A stretch of 64,000 nucleotides of DNA from Anaeromyces robustus (taxonomy: Eukaryota > Neocallimastigomycota > Neocallimastigomycetes > Neocallimastigales > Neocallimastigaceae), in contig MCFG01000198.1 of NCBI GenBank assembly GCA_002104895.1, forward strand, positions 57,501 to 121,500, read 5' to 3'. Numbering within the stretch: the stretch's first letter is position 1; each line of letters opens with the position of its first letter. This document shows, one piece after another, positions 33,209-51,285 of this stretch. The position numbers and the translations under genes were made by a program. Below the pieces are notes generated by a model. The model was not told the DNA's origin and searched no databases. It worked only from the letters and a program-made list of their open reading frames with translations.

Positions 33209-33210
33209 AT
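33120..33210. repeat. (AAAT)n microsatellite
   Basis: An uninterrupted AAAT array of about 22 units. The minus-strand frame through it is a Phe-Ile-Tyr-Leu repeat and not a gene. Confidence 0.9.
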
Positions 33211-33310
33211 ATAATATAGAATATATTTCTTTTTGATATAATCATTTTTTTTAATCTATTTTAATTAATATTTAATTAATAATGTAAATCTAATTTTTTG
33301 TATTTTTTAT

Positions 33311-33418
33311 ATAATAATAATAATAATAATACAAAAGAATAATAAAATAATAATAATAATACAAAAGAATAATAATAATAAGTTATAATAATAAATTATA
33401 ATACAAAAGAATAATAAT
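33311..33418. repeat. AAT-rich repeat with three ACAAAAGAATAAT cores
   Basis: The core ACAAAAGAATAAT occurs at 33331, 33361 and 33402, separated by AAT runs. Confidence 0.8.
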
Positions 33419-34276
33419 CAATATTTTATTTTCTATTCTTATAATATGTAGAGAAAGTATAGAAAAAAAACTTTTTCTGATACATTTATTATAAATTTTA
33501 ATCCTTTTATTTATACTATTAATAAATTAATAATAATAAACAATATAATTTTTTTAATAAATACTAAAAAATTATATTTTTTTCTATTTTGATTCCATAT
33601 TTTTTTTTATTTTTTTTTTTTTATTATTTTTTATTATTTAATATTTAAAAATATTTTTACATTATTTATAAATATATATTAATAGTATATTTATAATGAA
33701 TTGTTTTATTAAATTAATATTAAACAATATTTAATCAATTTATATATTATTAAAATAATGCTATTAAAATGTGTTAAATATTGTTTTAATTACATAAAAA
33801 TTGATTAAACTTTTTTTTTTTATATATTTAAATATTAAACTATCACAATCATAAATTTTCTGTATAGAACAGTACAATAAATATGTAAAGTATCATGTAA
33901 CGCATGAAATTATAAGTAACACTTTTATAGAATAATAGAAGTATAATAGATGTTAATGAATAATTAATTATTAGAGATATAATGTATAATAGATATAATG
34001 TATATTTTATTCAATATAATAATATTAAATTATTTATATATTAGTAATTTCTTTTACAATATCGTTTATCAATTATTTAGATTTGATTACATTTATATAA
34101 AAAATATTTTATATTAACTAATATAAATATATTTATTCTATATATATATATAAATATATTCATTAATATATGTCTATGAAATAAATTAAAATAAAGCATT
34201 TATATTATTATTATTATAATACTTTTTATATTTATATTATTTTTTAATGAATTATATATAGTATGAATAATAGTAA

Positions 34277-34359
34277 ATAATAATAATAATAATAATAATA
34301 ATAATTATAATAATAATAATAATAATAATAATAATTATAATAATAATAATAATAATAAT

Positions 34360-34396
<37 letters not shown>

Positions 34397-34413
34397 GTAA
34401 TAATAATAATAAT
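34277..34413. repeat. (AAT)n array with TTA interruptions
   Basis: Long AAT trinucleotide array broken periodically by AATTATAAT. The minus-strand frame is poly-Tyr and spurious. Confidence 0.85.
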
Positions 34414-35240
34414 TATAAAACCAGTGTATAATTAATAAACAAACAAAAAAATTAATTAAAAAAAAAAAAAAAAAAATCAAAACTATAAAATATAAGAAAT
34501 AAATTAAAAAATTAAAAAAAAAAAAAAAAGTGGAAAAATAAATTCAATTCACCTTCTATTTGTTATTATTTTTATTCTCCAATCTTATTTCTTTATTATC
34601 AAATAATATATAATATAATATATAATATTATTCATTAAATAATAATAATATAAAATTTATGGGTTTCTTCCACATCTTATAATTTTAGAAAGCTAGACTT
34701 GACTGTTTATTCTGTTAACAAAGAGAAAGTAAATAGAATTTTTTGACTTTATATAAGTCAATACCTTTTTGTAAATGATTCAGACATTAAAAATTATTAA
34801 TAAGTAAAAATAATAAAGTAATATAATTTAATATTTTTCATATATTTAAATATATATTAAAATATTATATATATATTTCCTTAGAATTAAGAATAATTCT
34901 TTTACATAACATCAAATAGATTGATTATTAAATTTTATATTATAATATTACATTTTATAATCCATTTTTTTAATTATATTAAAATATAAAAAACTTATAT
35001 TTAAGATATATAAAATATATATACAATATCTGTATAAAACCATTATTACTAATTTAGTAATAATAAATATATAAAATATTTAAATAATTTATGAATTAGT
35101 ATTTTCACTATGCATTAAAAAAATATCTTTTCTCAACAATCTCATTTAATATGGTTATTGAATAATAATAATAATCATTATTATAATCATAATTATAGTT
35201 TAATTACATTGTTACATGAATGTACAATAAATATTTTTTT

Positions 35241-35450
<210 letters not shown>

Positions 35451-36584
35451 ATATTTATTAATAATAATTTAAATTATTAATATTAATATTATATTTTATA
35501 TTTTATTTTCTATATATTTTGTTTTATTAAATATGTAAATATGTAATGAATTCCTTTTATATTAGGTTCTTTCATGGTATGGTTATTAAATTTGGAATTT
35601 ATTAATAGAAAAAAATTGTATATATATAATATGCAAAATACTATAATTCAAACCAAAAATAAACAATCACAAAAAACAAAACAAAACAAAAATAAAAAAA
35701 AAAAAAAAAAAAAACAAAAAAAAAAAAAAAAAAAACAAAAAACAAAAAACAAAAAACAAAAATATTATAAAATAAAAATATATAGTATAATAATAAAAAT
35801 AAAATAATATAATAAAATATATTATTAAAATACATTATATATATTTATTATAAATTATAATTTATTATAATTATAAAAATATATATTACATTATATATTT
35901 AATTATATAATTTAAATATAAATAGTTAATTTATATATAAAATCAGTATCTCAAAAATGATATAAAATTATATGAAGGAAAAAAAAAAAGGATAATAAAT
36001 TTTATATTATAATTAAATAAATAATTATAATAAATAGTAATACGATATATAAATTTTATATATTATAATATTACAAGGCTTATTTTATTATTATTGGATA
36101 ATAAATCTATTTTTATATTATAATATAAATAATTTAATAATATAATATAATTAAAATAATATATTAACAATACTTATGATTCAATTTATAGATTTAATTT
36201 CATTGAATAATTCATTTTAATATATTATAAATATATTATAAATTTAATATTTATATATAATAAAATTGAATCTTAATATAATTAACAATTTAATTTTATT
36301 TTATTTAATATATTTTATATCTTTTAATTATTTATTATTTTTTTGATATAAGATATTCATATATATAAAAAAAAAATTTTTTTTTTTTTAATTTATTTAT
36401 TTAATTATTGGAATCAAATACCAAAAAAAGAAAAAGCATAATAATAAGGATATTAATATAATCTCATATATTATAATATAAAACAATATACATTAACTAT
36501 TAAATAATAAGAATTAAGGGTATTATAAAAACAACTTATAATAATATACTGATAATAAATATTTATTTATTATATATAATTTTT

Positions 36585-36619
<35 letters not shown>

Positions 36620-38767
36620 TATTATTATTATTATTATATTTAAAAAATTTTTTTATGTTGATATAAAAATTTTTTATATTAATTATTAATTATTTATTAT
36701 TATTATATTAAATAATTAATTATTATAAATTAAGATTCACGATTTCATTGGATTATTCTACAATTATAAATATAATACAAAAAAAAAAGTTTTTTTTTAA
36801 AAAATTTTATTTTCTCCTTTCACTAAAAAATAAAACAAAAAAAAAAAAAAAATAATAATATATAATAATTAATAATAATAATAATAACAATAATAAAAAA
36901 CTGATAAAATAATTTATTATTTATAAATCAAAAAAAGATTTAATAAAAGTAATATTTATAATAATCATATTTGTAAAAAATTATACTATTGAAAAAATTA
37001 ATAAAAATAATACAAAAAAATATTTCGAGGTAATGATTTCAAAAATCAATATATAATTTATTTGTGTAGATGGGATTGATACTTTTAAAATATAAATTTT
37101 ATAATTAATAAAATATAATCATTATATATGGAACATATATTGATAAATATAAATAATAATCATAATAATTATCGAAAATATATTGTTGATTTATAATAAT
37201 AAGAATATTAAATATAGAATAATATAATAATTATTAATATATCATATAAACAATATAATAAAAGTATAATGTAAAAATTTAAGTACATATTTACATATAT
37301 TTTTATTATCACATAAAAATTATATTTTTCATTCAAAATTATAAACTAGAATAAATATTCTTAAAGAAAATTATAGATATTTTTATTGAAAATTTATTAT
37401 CAAAATTATATTTTTATATATTTTTATATAAAAATACAACATAATAATAATTTTATTGTTTTTTTTTATATGTTATGTTTATAGGGAAAAAATAAACTTA
37501 TAAAAAAGTTAAATCATGACAACAATATAATAATGTTCTTGATAAACAGAAAAAAAATACGATAGCTATTAATATAATAAATTATTTGTTAGGATAAAAA
37601 AGTTTATATTAAATAAAAAGAAATAAAAATCGATTTTATTAAATAAACTTTATTTATAAGAAATAACAAAAGAATAATAAATAACAAAATAAACACTAAA
37701 AATAATAATTAATAGTTATTTCAATATAATCATAATATTCCTATTTTCAAAAAAGGTAATATATTAATAGCAATATTTAAAAAATCCAAATTTTTTATTT
37801 AAAAATAATTAATTAATTCATAATAATTATTTTTTAATAGCACAATAAAATTCAATTAAATAAAAATTATTCAACGTACTCTAATAATAAAAATTTCATA
37901 AAAGGTAAAGTATATAAATATATTATTAATAATAGTTACAATAATAATAAAATATTATTAAAAAAAATAAATATTAAAATATTTTTTTTATAATATATAA
38001 TTAGTATTTTGAATAATAATAATTGTAGATAATTATTTATTTTAAACAAAGAAATGGTTCTTTTCTTATTTTATAATACATTTTCAAATATTAATTTATA
38101 ATTTATTTTAATAAACAATTAAACTATAAAAGTTATTCAGTATAAATATTTTTTTATAAATTTTAAAAAATAAAAAACAAGTTAAATATATATTATTATA
38201 TATATTAAATTAATAACATAGAAAAAAAAGATTTTATTGTTATTTAAAAAAATATAATAATAATATTTTTAGTTTTTTAATAATTGTAATTTAATATTAA
38301 AGAAAAAAAGAAAGGAAAAAAATAAGATATATAAAATATAGATAATAATTATTTATTATAAATAACAAAATATAATCGATAATAGATAAAAAAATATAAA
38401 GGTTGTTTTTTTTTATAGGTATAAGAAAATTTTTATTTTTTTTTTTTAAAAATATTAAAAATCAACATCAAAAAGAAATCAGAAAGCAAATAACTTTAAA
38501 AAGCCATAAATTTAAAGTAACTGCTGGACAGAAATTTTATCAATTTAAACCATTTTTTTTTAACTTTTATATTATATTTTAAATAAAAATTGAAAAATAA
38601 AAATTCATATTTTTATTTATTATATATTATAAAATTAAAAAATAAATCATCCTTTTTGATGATATATATAGATTAAAATATTTAAAATCAAAATACATAT
38701 ATATATAAATTAATATATATATCAAACCATTTTATATTATAGAATATATTTATATATATAAAACAAA

Positions 38768-41710
38768 ATGGGTAATTCATTTGGTAAAAGCGATAGTTCT
38801 GATTATACAGGTGAAGGTAATATATATAATAATATAAAAATTTAAATATAATTAATAAATAATTAATTTATTAATTTAAAAATTTAAAATTAATATAATT
38901 TGTGAATGATATATTATAATTATTAATTTAATATATATAATTTGTATTTTTTGTTTTTAATTATTAAAATAGTTGAATTAAGACATTTTAATTTATTAAG
39001 ATGTATTGGTAAAGGTGCTTTCGGAAAGGTAATTTTAACGAAAGAATTATATAATTTTACTATAATGTAATAAATTATCAAATTTTTATAGATTAATAAA
39101 AAATTAATTATAATTTATTTTATGAAATAGGTTCGTATTGTTGAACATAAAGAAAAGAAAAAACTTTATGCTTTAAAATATATTAATAAAGCACAATGTA
39201 TTAAAATGAAAGCTATTCAAAATATTATGAGAGAACGTGCTATATTAGAAGAAATTGAACATCCATTCATTGTTAATTTAAGATTTGCATTTCAAGATGA
39301 TGAAAATATGTTTATGGTAATTGATCTTATGATTGGTGGTGATTTACGTTTCCATTTAGAACGTTTAGGTGGATTTAGTGAAGAAACATTACGATTCTTT
39401 TGTGCAGAAATAGCATGTGCATTAAACTATCTTCATAATAGGGGTATTATTCATAGAGATTTAAAACCAGATAATATATTATTAGATGATAATAGTCATG
39501 CACATATAACAGATTTTAATATTGCTGTTCATATTGATCCAAATCGTCTTCCAAGATCACAATCTGGTACAATATCTTATATGGCACCAGAAGTATTTGC
39601 TGGTAAAGGTTATTCATATCCTATTGATTGGTGGAGTTTAGGTATTGTTTTATATGAAGGTTTTTATGGAAAAAGACCATTTAAAGGACATAATAATGAA
39701 CAAGTTTCTGCTAATATTGTTAATCAGAAAGAAATACATTTCCCATCAACGAATGCACTTACTAAACATCCAGTGAAACCTTCTCTAGAATTTTTAAATA
39801 TCATGAAAGGTTTTCTTATAAAAGAACCAGAACAACGTTTAGGTTGTACTGAAGAAAAGGGTTTAGATGAATTATGGGATAATTCATGGTTTAGAGGAAT
39901 TGTATGGGATAAGTTAGAAAGAAAAGAATATAAATCACCATTAAAATTAAATCCAGATAAAACTAATTTTGATGCTACTTATGATTTAGAAGAATTATTA
40001 TTAGAAGATAATCCATTAACCTATCGTCCAAGAAAGAAGAAGAATAAGAATAAAGATAATTCTGAAGATGAAGGACATAGTAAAGGTTTCTTTGGTGGTA
40101 GTAAAAGCAATTCAAATGCATCAACACCAAAAACTCGTTTACAAGCTGAAATGGATTATATAGAAGAAAACTTTAAAACATTTGATTGTACACTTTTTGA
40201 TCGTTTTAGTCAATTATTGGAAAATGATAAATTCTTAGAAAATCCAGAATTAATGAAAATATTAGATGAAGAATTTAAGAATCTTAGTAAATATGATATG
40301 ACAATTAAACGTCAAAAGAATAATACACATGGACCTTCAGGAGCTGTCACTGAAATGAATATAAAGGAAAAGAAGATGCGTTTAAAAGCTTATCAAGCTC
40401 GTTTACAAATGAGACAACAAGAAAATCAACCATTACAACCTCCTGGTCAAACTTATAATCCAAATCGTAACATTTTACAACATAATATGATGGCTGGTAC
40501 CAGTAACTTCTATCCAAATAGTAATACATCTTCATTATATGGTAGTTATAGTGATGGTGGTTCTAATCGTTCATCACCAAGTGCAACCTACGATAATCAC
40601 AGTCATAAAAATATGCATTATATTATGTCACCTCAATATAATTCATCTACACCACCACCTTCTCAACCAGTACAATCCATGAGTCAAGGTCTTCCTCCAA
40701 CCCCTGATTTTTATAATAATAGTAATAATAGTAATACTCGTTTAGATATGTCTCCAGGTAACGTATCAAATCGTAATGGTCCAACTACTTCCTCATTAAA
40801 TCGTCGTAGTAATAAAAATATGATGTATGGTTCAAATTCAAATACACCATCTGGTTTGACTACACCTCAAGATTCTCCAAAAATTGGAAGTTCTTATACA
40901 CAACAATTAACATCAAATAGTGATCGAGAACGTGAACGTATTAGACAAAATCAACAATTAAAACAAAAATTAACATCATCACCACAAGCTTATCATCAAA
41001 AATTAGCATCAGGTAATAAAAAACATTCTCAAAATCATCTTAATCATTCAGCAAATTCAGATAGCTTTAATTCATTACAAATGAGTAATTTAAAAGATGA
41101 TTATTTAAATGACAAGATTGGTGATTATAATTTAAATCGTTCTATTAATAATATGAATTATAGTTCACATTCTAATGATGATATCATAAAAAATATTTTA
41201 AGTAAAGATGAACTAGAGGAACTTAAGAATGATGATTTTTTATTTGAACAACGTAAAAATATTTTCAATAAACCAATGTTCCATAGTTCAAGTATGGATG
41301 AATTAAATACAAATAAAATAATGGGACAAAATATGGGTAAATTACCATATAATAATAGTAAATTACAAAATAAAAATATGATATCATCATTAAGTAATGA
41401 AGAAAATAAAATTCTTCCTTTAATAACTGATGATGAACTACAAAATATTGGAAATATATTTGATAATATATCTTTAAGTGATTCAAATTTAAATCATAAA
41501 AAATTAAGACATGGTAAATCTTATGATAATTTAACTTCAAAGAAATATAATAGACCAGTTGAACCACCACCACCACTACCGAATGGTTCATCCTTTACTA
41601 TGAAATACGATTTCCCAATACCACCATCTACTCCATCAAATCGTCCTTATATTACCCCATCAAAAAATAAAGGTAGTGCAGGTTATTTAGATGATTTCAA
41701 TCTCTATTAG
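38768..41710 (+). CDS. STK32/YANK-type AGC Ser/Thr kinase, 3 exons
   Basis: Exons 38768-38816, 38973-39028 and 39131-41710 join in frame to 894 aa. The N-terminus MGNSFGKS fits an N-myristoylation site (Gly2, small residue at 6, Lys at 7), as human STK32A also starts with a myristoylation-type MGANTS. The kinase domain (about 20-290) has GKGAFGKV, the ATP lysine K51 (YALKY), HRDLKPDN with catalytic Asp 145, and DFN (Asp 163) in place of DFG; DFN is characteristic of the YANK family. SGTISYMAPEVF and WWSLGIVLYE follow. After the domain come LNPDKTNFDATYDLEELLLEDNPL, the YANK-type tail, and a basic KKKNKNKD stretch. The remaining 500 residues are Asn/Ser/Gln-rich with proline motifs (EPPPPLPNGS) and no known domain. 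Expected to act at membranes, with unknown substrates. The long tail is far beyond the usual 400 aa of animal STK32. Confidence 0.93.
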
Positions 41711-41744
41711 TTTTTTTTTTATATATATATAAAAATAATTTAAT

Positions 41745-41799
<55 letters not shown>

Positions 41800-42162
41800 A
41801 TATATATATATTTAAAAAAAAATTAAAGAAATTTTATCACTATTTCTTTTTATTTATTATTCAATATATTTAATTATAAAAAATTTAGAGAAATTTTTGT
41901 TTTTTTTTTTTTTTTTATTGTTTTAAAAAAAAATAATAATAATAATATATATATATATTTAAATGATTGAGCAATGAAAAAATATAACCTTTAATATTTA
42001 TAATAAATAAAATTCATACTAATGATTATTATATTTATATATCCTATTTCAGAAATAACAAAATAAATAATAATATATATAATATCTTATAGAAAAAAAA
42101 AATGTAATCATTTTTTTTAAATAAATATATTTTTTTAATTACTTTTTTTAAATTAATAGCCA

Positions 42163-42193
<31 letters not shown>

Positions 42194-42351
42194 TTTTTTT
42201 TTTCTTTTTAAACATAGAATTTAATTTGATAAAAAATAATTTTCCATTCTATTATAATAATATAATATAATATATATAAAGAAAAATAATAAGTAATGAT
42301 AAAAAAAAATATATTATTAAAAAAAAATGATATATAAATTATTATAAATTA

Positions 42352-42383
<32 letters not shown>

Positions 42384-42520
42384 TAAAAGTAAAAATAAAA
42401 TAATATATAAATATAAAATTTAAAATAAAAGTAAAAGTAAAAGTTAAATAAAAAAAAAAAAATGAAATAAAAATTAGTAAATAATAATAATAAACAAATG
42501 TAAAATAGATAAATGAAAAG

Positions 42521-42552
<32 letters not shown>

Positions 42553-42553
<1 letters not shown>

Positions 42554-42670
42554 AAAAATAAAATAAAATAAAATAAAATAAAATAAAATAAAATAAAATA
42601 AAATAAAATAAAATAAAATAAAATAAAATAAAATAAAATAAAATAAAATAAAATAAAATAAAATAAAAAT
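42553..42670. repeat. (AAAAT)n pentanucleotide array
   Basis: About 23 AAAAT units, almost uninterrupted. The opposite strand reads as Phe/Tyr/Leu/Ile repeats and is not coding. Confidence 0.93.
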
Positions 42671-43030
42671 AAAAATAAAAATAAAATAAAATTAAATAAA
42701 ATAAAATAAATTAATAAATTAATCATTAAAGAATATTTATTTCATATTTTGTATATTGCCTACTACTTAAATCATAATCTTTATAAATTAAACAATAAAA
42801 ATTATATTATAGTTGCTCCAATATTATTTTTTATTTTTGATATAAAAACAATTATTAATTTAAGTTTGGATAAAAAGAGAAAAAAAAATTTTTTTATGGG
42901 AAGATATATAAATAAATAAAAATGATATAGGGAAAAAAAGGAGAAATTTTTTTTTCTATGGAATATATAATTAAAAAATATATATATATATAATTATTAA
43001 TTTATTGTACTTTATAGAGTTATTGGTCAC

Positions 43031-43044
43031 AAATTTTATTATAA

Positions 43045-43083
<39 letters not shown>

Positions 43084-43101
43084 TATTTTATAATAAAATT
43101 T
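43031..43101. repeat. Perfect 20-bp inverted repeat around an (AAT)n loop
   Basis: Left arm AAATTTTATTATAAAATAAT (43031-43050) and right arm 43082-43101 are exact reverse complements flanking an AAT microsatellite of about 31 nt. Confidence 0.88.
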
Positions 43102-43290
43102 TTATTGTATAAAAATGTATATGTAACATTAATATATAAAAGTATTAAATGTAAGTTTTATATCAAAAATATTATGTATTATAAAAATAATATTTTATAT
43201 AAATAATAAAAAGTTTATAAATGAAATAAAAAAGATTTTTATTTTCTTTCCTTTGAATAAAATTATTTACATATATTATTCTTTTTTTCA

Positions 43291-43385
43291 TAAAGTAAAT
43301 ATAATTTTAATATAAAAAACATGATGCTATTTCATTTTTGTAAAGTAATAAATGTAATTTTAATATAAAAAAAATGATGTGATTT
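43291..43385. repeat. Imperfect 45-bp direct repeat
   Basis: Copies at 43291-43332 and 43341-43385 share TAAAGTAA, TAATTTTAATATAAAAAA and ATGATG in the same order. They lie about 400 bp upstream of the giant ankyrin gene. Confidence 0.8.
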
Positions 43386-43752
43386 AATTTATTTAATTAT
43401 CAATCCCTTTATTTTATTTTATTATTCTTGTATTTAATTATCCTATCTTTTTATAATAATCTATCTTCTATTATCTTTTATATTTTTTAATTGATTATTA
43501 TTATTATTTTTCATTTGTTTTGTTTTGTTCTTTTTTTTTTTTTAATAATAATAATAAAGTAGAAAATTATCAATGTTTATTTTTTTATATTTATTAATAT
43601 AAAATAATATCTTTATGATTACTTGGTTTTAATGTACATTCATTGTTAAATTTTAATTTTAACATTGTAAAATTAATTATTTATATATATAGACTTTCGA
43701 CTAATTCGTAAATTTTAGTTATTTTTTTTTTTTTGATAGTAAAAAAAAAAAT

Positions 43753-49221
<5,469 letters not shown>

Positions 49222-49600
49222 ATTTAATTAAAAATATATATATATAAAAACAATTATATCAATATTATTTTACAAAAAAAATTCAGCTCTATAATATTAT
49301 TATAATTTATGAATAATATAGAAATCATTTTAATATACATATATAATAGAAATCTTTTATTTAAAAGTTGAACTATAATGTTATAAAGATAAATTAATAT
49401 TAATAATAATAAAAATAACAGAAAAAAAAGTTTTATTTGATTATGCATTACAATATGAAATAATGATTATTAATATTTATTTCTATGAAATATTTTTTTA
49501 TTTAATAAAAGTTATAATTATTATTATTTGGGACTTATTTCAAAATTATCAACTATCGTTATCGCATATGTATTTCAAATAATAAAAAGATACCTAATTG

Positions 49601-49657
<57 letters not shown>

Positions 49658-49742
49658 GAATAATAAGAATAATAATAATAAGAATAATAATAATAATTAC
49701 TATATTATTATCATCATTTTAATTTTTATTATTAAAAAAAGG

Positions 49743-49817
49743 TTAGGAAAATGAATTAATATACCAATTATATAATAAAAATAATAAAATAATTGGTTTA
49801 TTAATACATTTTCCTAA
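49743..49817. repeat. 29-bp near-perfect inverted repeat, 17-nt loop
   Basis: Left arm 49743-49771 starts TTAGGAAAATG and ends CCAATTAT. The reverse complement of 49789-49817 matches it at 27 of 29 positions. It includes G and C positions and so is not explained by AT background. It lies about 520 bp after the giant ankyrin stop codon. Confidence 0.9.
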
Positions 49818-51074
49818 TATATATATGACTATAATAATCTTTTTTGTTTATTTTTATTTAGTATGAAGTTATTTTTGTTACATATGTCAAATGAAAAATA
49901 AAAAAAAGTTTATTTCTATAAAAAAAAAATCATAATTTAAATACAATATATCATACCAAGAAAAACATTTATATAAAATGTATCGTAGTAAAATTCAATG
50001 TATCAAAAAATTTAAATTTATATTTTGATATAATATTGATAATTCTAATTAAATAATAAATAATAATTAATAATTATTATTTAATTGATAATTTTCTTTA
50101 TACATGGTTGACACTGTTGAAACAATTAGATAAAAATTTCATAATCAATATTTTTTTTTTTTTAAGCTAGTTATGTATATATAAATTATAAATCATTATT
50201 TAAATTCATATAAAATTATTTGTATGAATATATGATAAGAAATTAGTCGAGTAGTGTTTTATTTAATTTTTTTTATATAAGCCGAGGAAGATTTAAAAGC
50301 AAATATTAATTAATAAATTATCAAATAATGAAAACAAATTGTTTATTTAAATGGCTTATAAGAAATGAAAAATTAAATACTGTATGTGTTAATGCCACTT
50401 TGTACAAAAAAAAATTTTTTTTTTCCAATTTTATTATATATATATTTATAATTAATAATATAATAAATTATAATAATAAATAATAAATAGGCAAAAAAAG
50501 AATAAGAAACTTTATTTAATAATAAAAATATTTTTGTTATACTTCTATATAATTATAGAATAATAGAATAGTAAAATATAAATAATGAACATTAGTATAT
50601 ACGTAAATAATAAATAAACATTAGATATATGCTATTGCTATTATTTTTTTGTTTAATGTTAATATTTATATATTTTTAAATAGTCAGACATAAATTCTTT
50701 TTAAGTTAACCGAAAAAAAATAAATATTTGTCTTTAAATATAGTGTTAATTATTAATAAAGTATGAATAATAATAACAATCAAAAAATAATAAATAAAAG
50801 TTTATAAATAAATAATTTATTTATAAATATAATAATAATAATTCAATAACATAAATAGATAATTGAAAAAAATAATAAAAATAAATATTATTTTATTATT
50901 ATTAATTATTTTAAATTAGTTTTGAAGTTAATTAAAAAATTTAATTATTTACTTTTTTGGTTAATAATTTAATTAATTTATTACTAATATATATATATTT
51001 ATTATTATATTGTAATATATTATTTATTGATTTATTTTATTTATCATTTCATAATAAATTAATTACAAAGTATA

Positions 51075-51285
<211 letters not shown>

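Larger units (their letters stand above)
41711..43752. other. AT-rich spacer between kinase and giant ankyrin gene
   Basis: Contains a genomic A-tract of about 43 bases just after the kinase stop (about 41748-41791), an AAAAT array, a 20-bp inverted repeat and a 45-bp direct repeat described separately. No coding exon seen. Confidence 0.55.

Noticed and set aside
34743-34761. Hairpin TTGACTT-TATAT-AAGTCAA as a regulatory RNA
   Set aside because: Seven-bp stem only, with no neighbouring conserved sequence; recorded within the desert description.
41748-41791. Genomic A-tract just after the kinase stop, as a sign of retroposition
   Set aside because: The kinase gene retains introns, and similar A-tracts occur throughout the spacers.
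42349-42726. 125-codon minus-strand Phe/Leu/Tyr frame
   Set aside because: Product of the AAAAT array and A-tracts.
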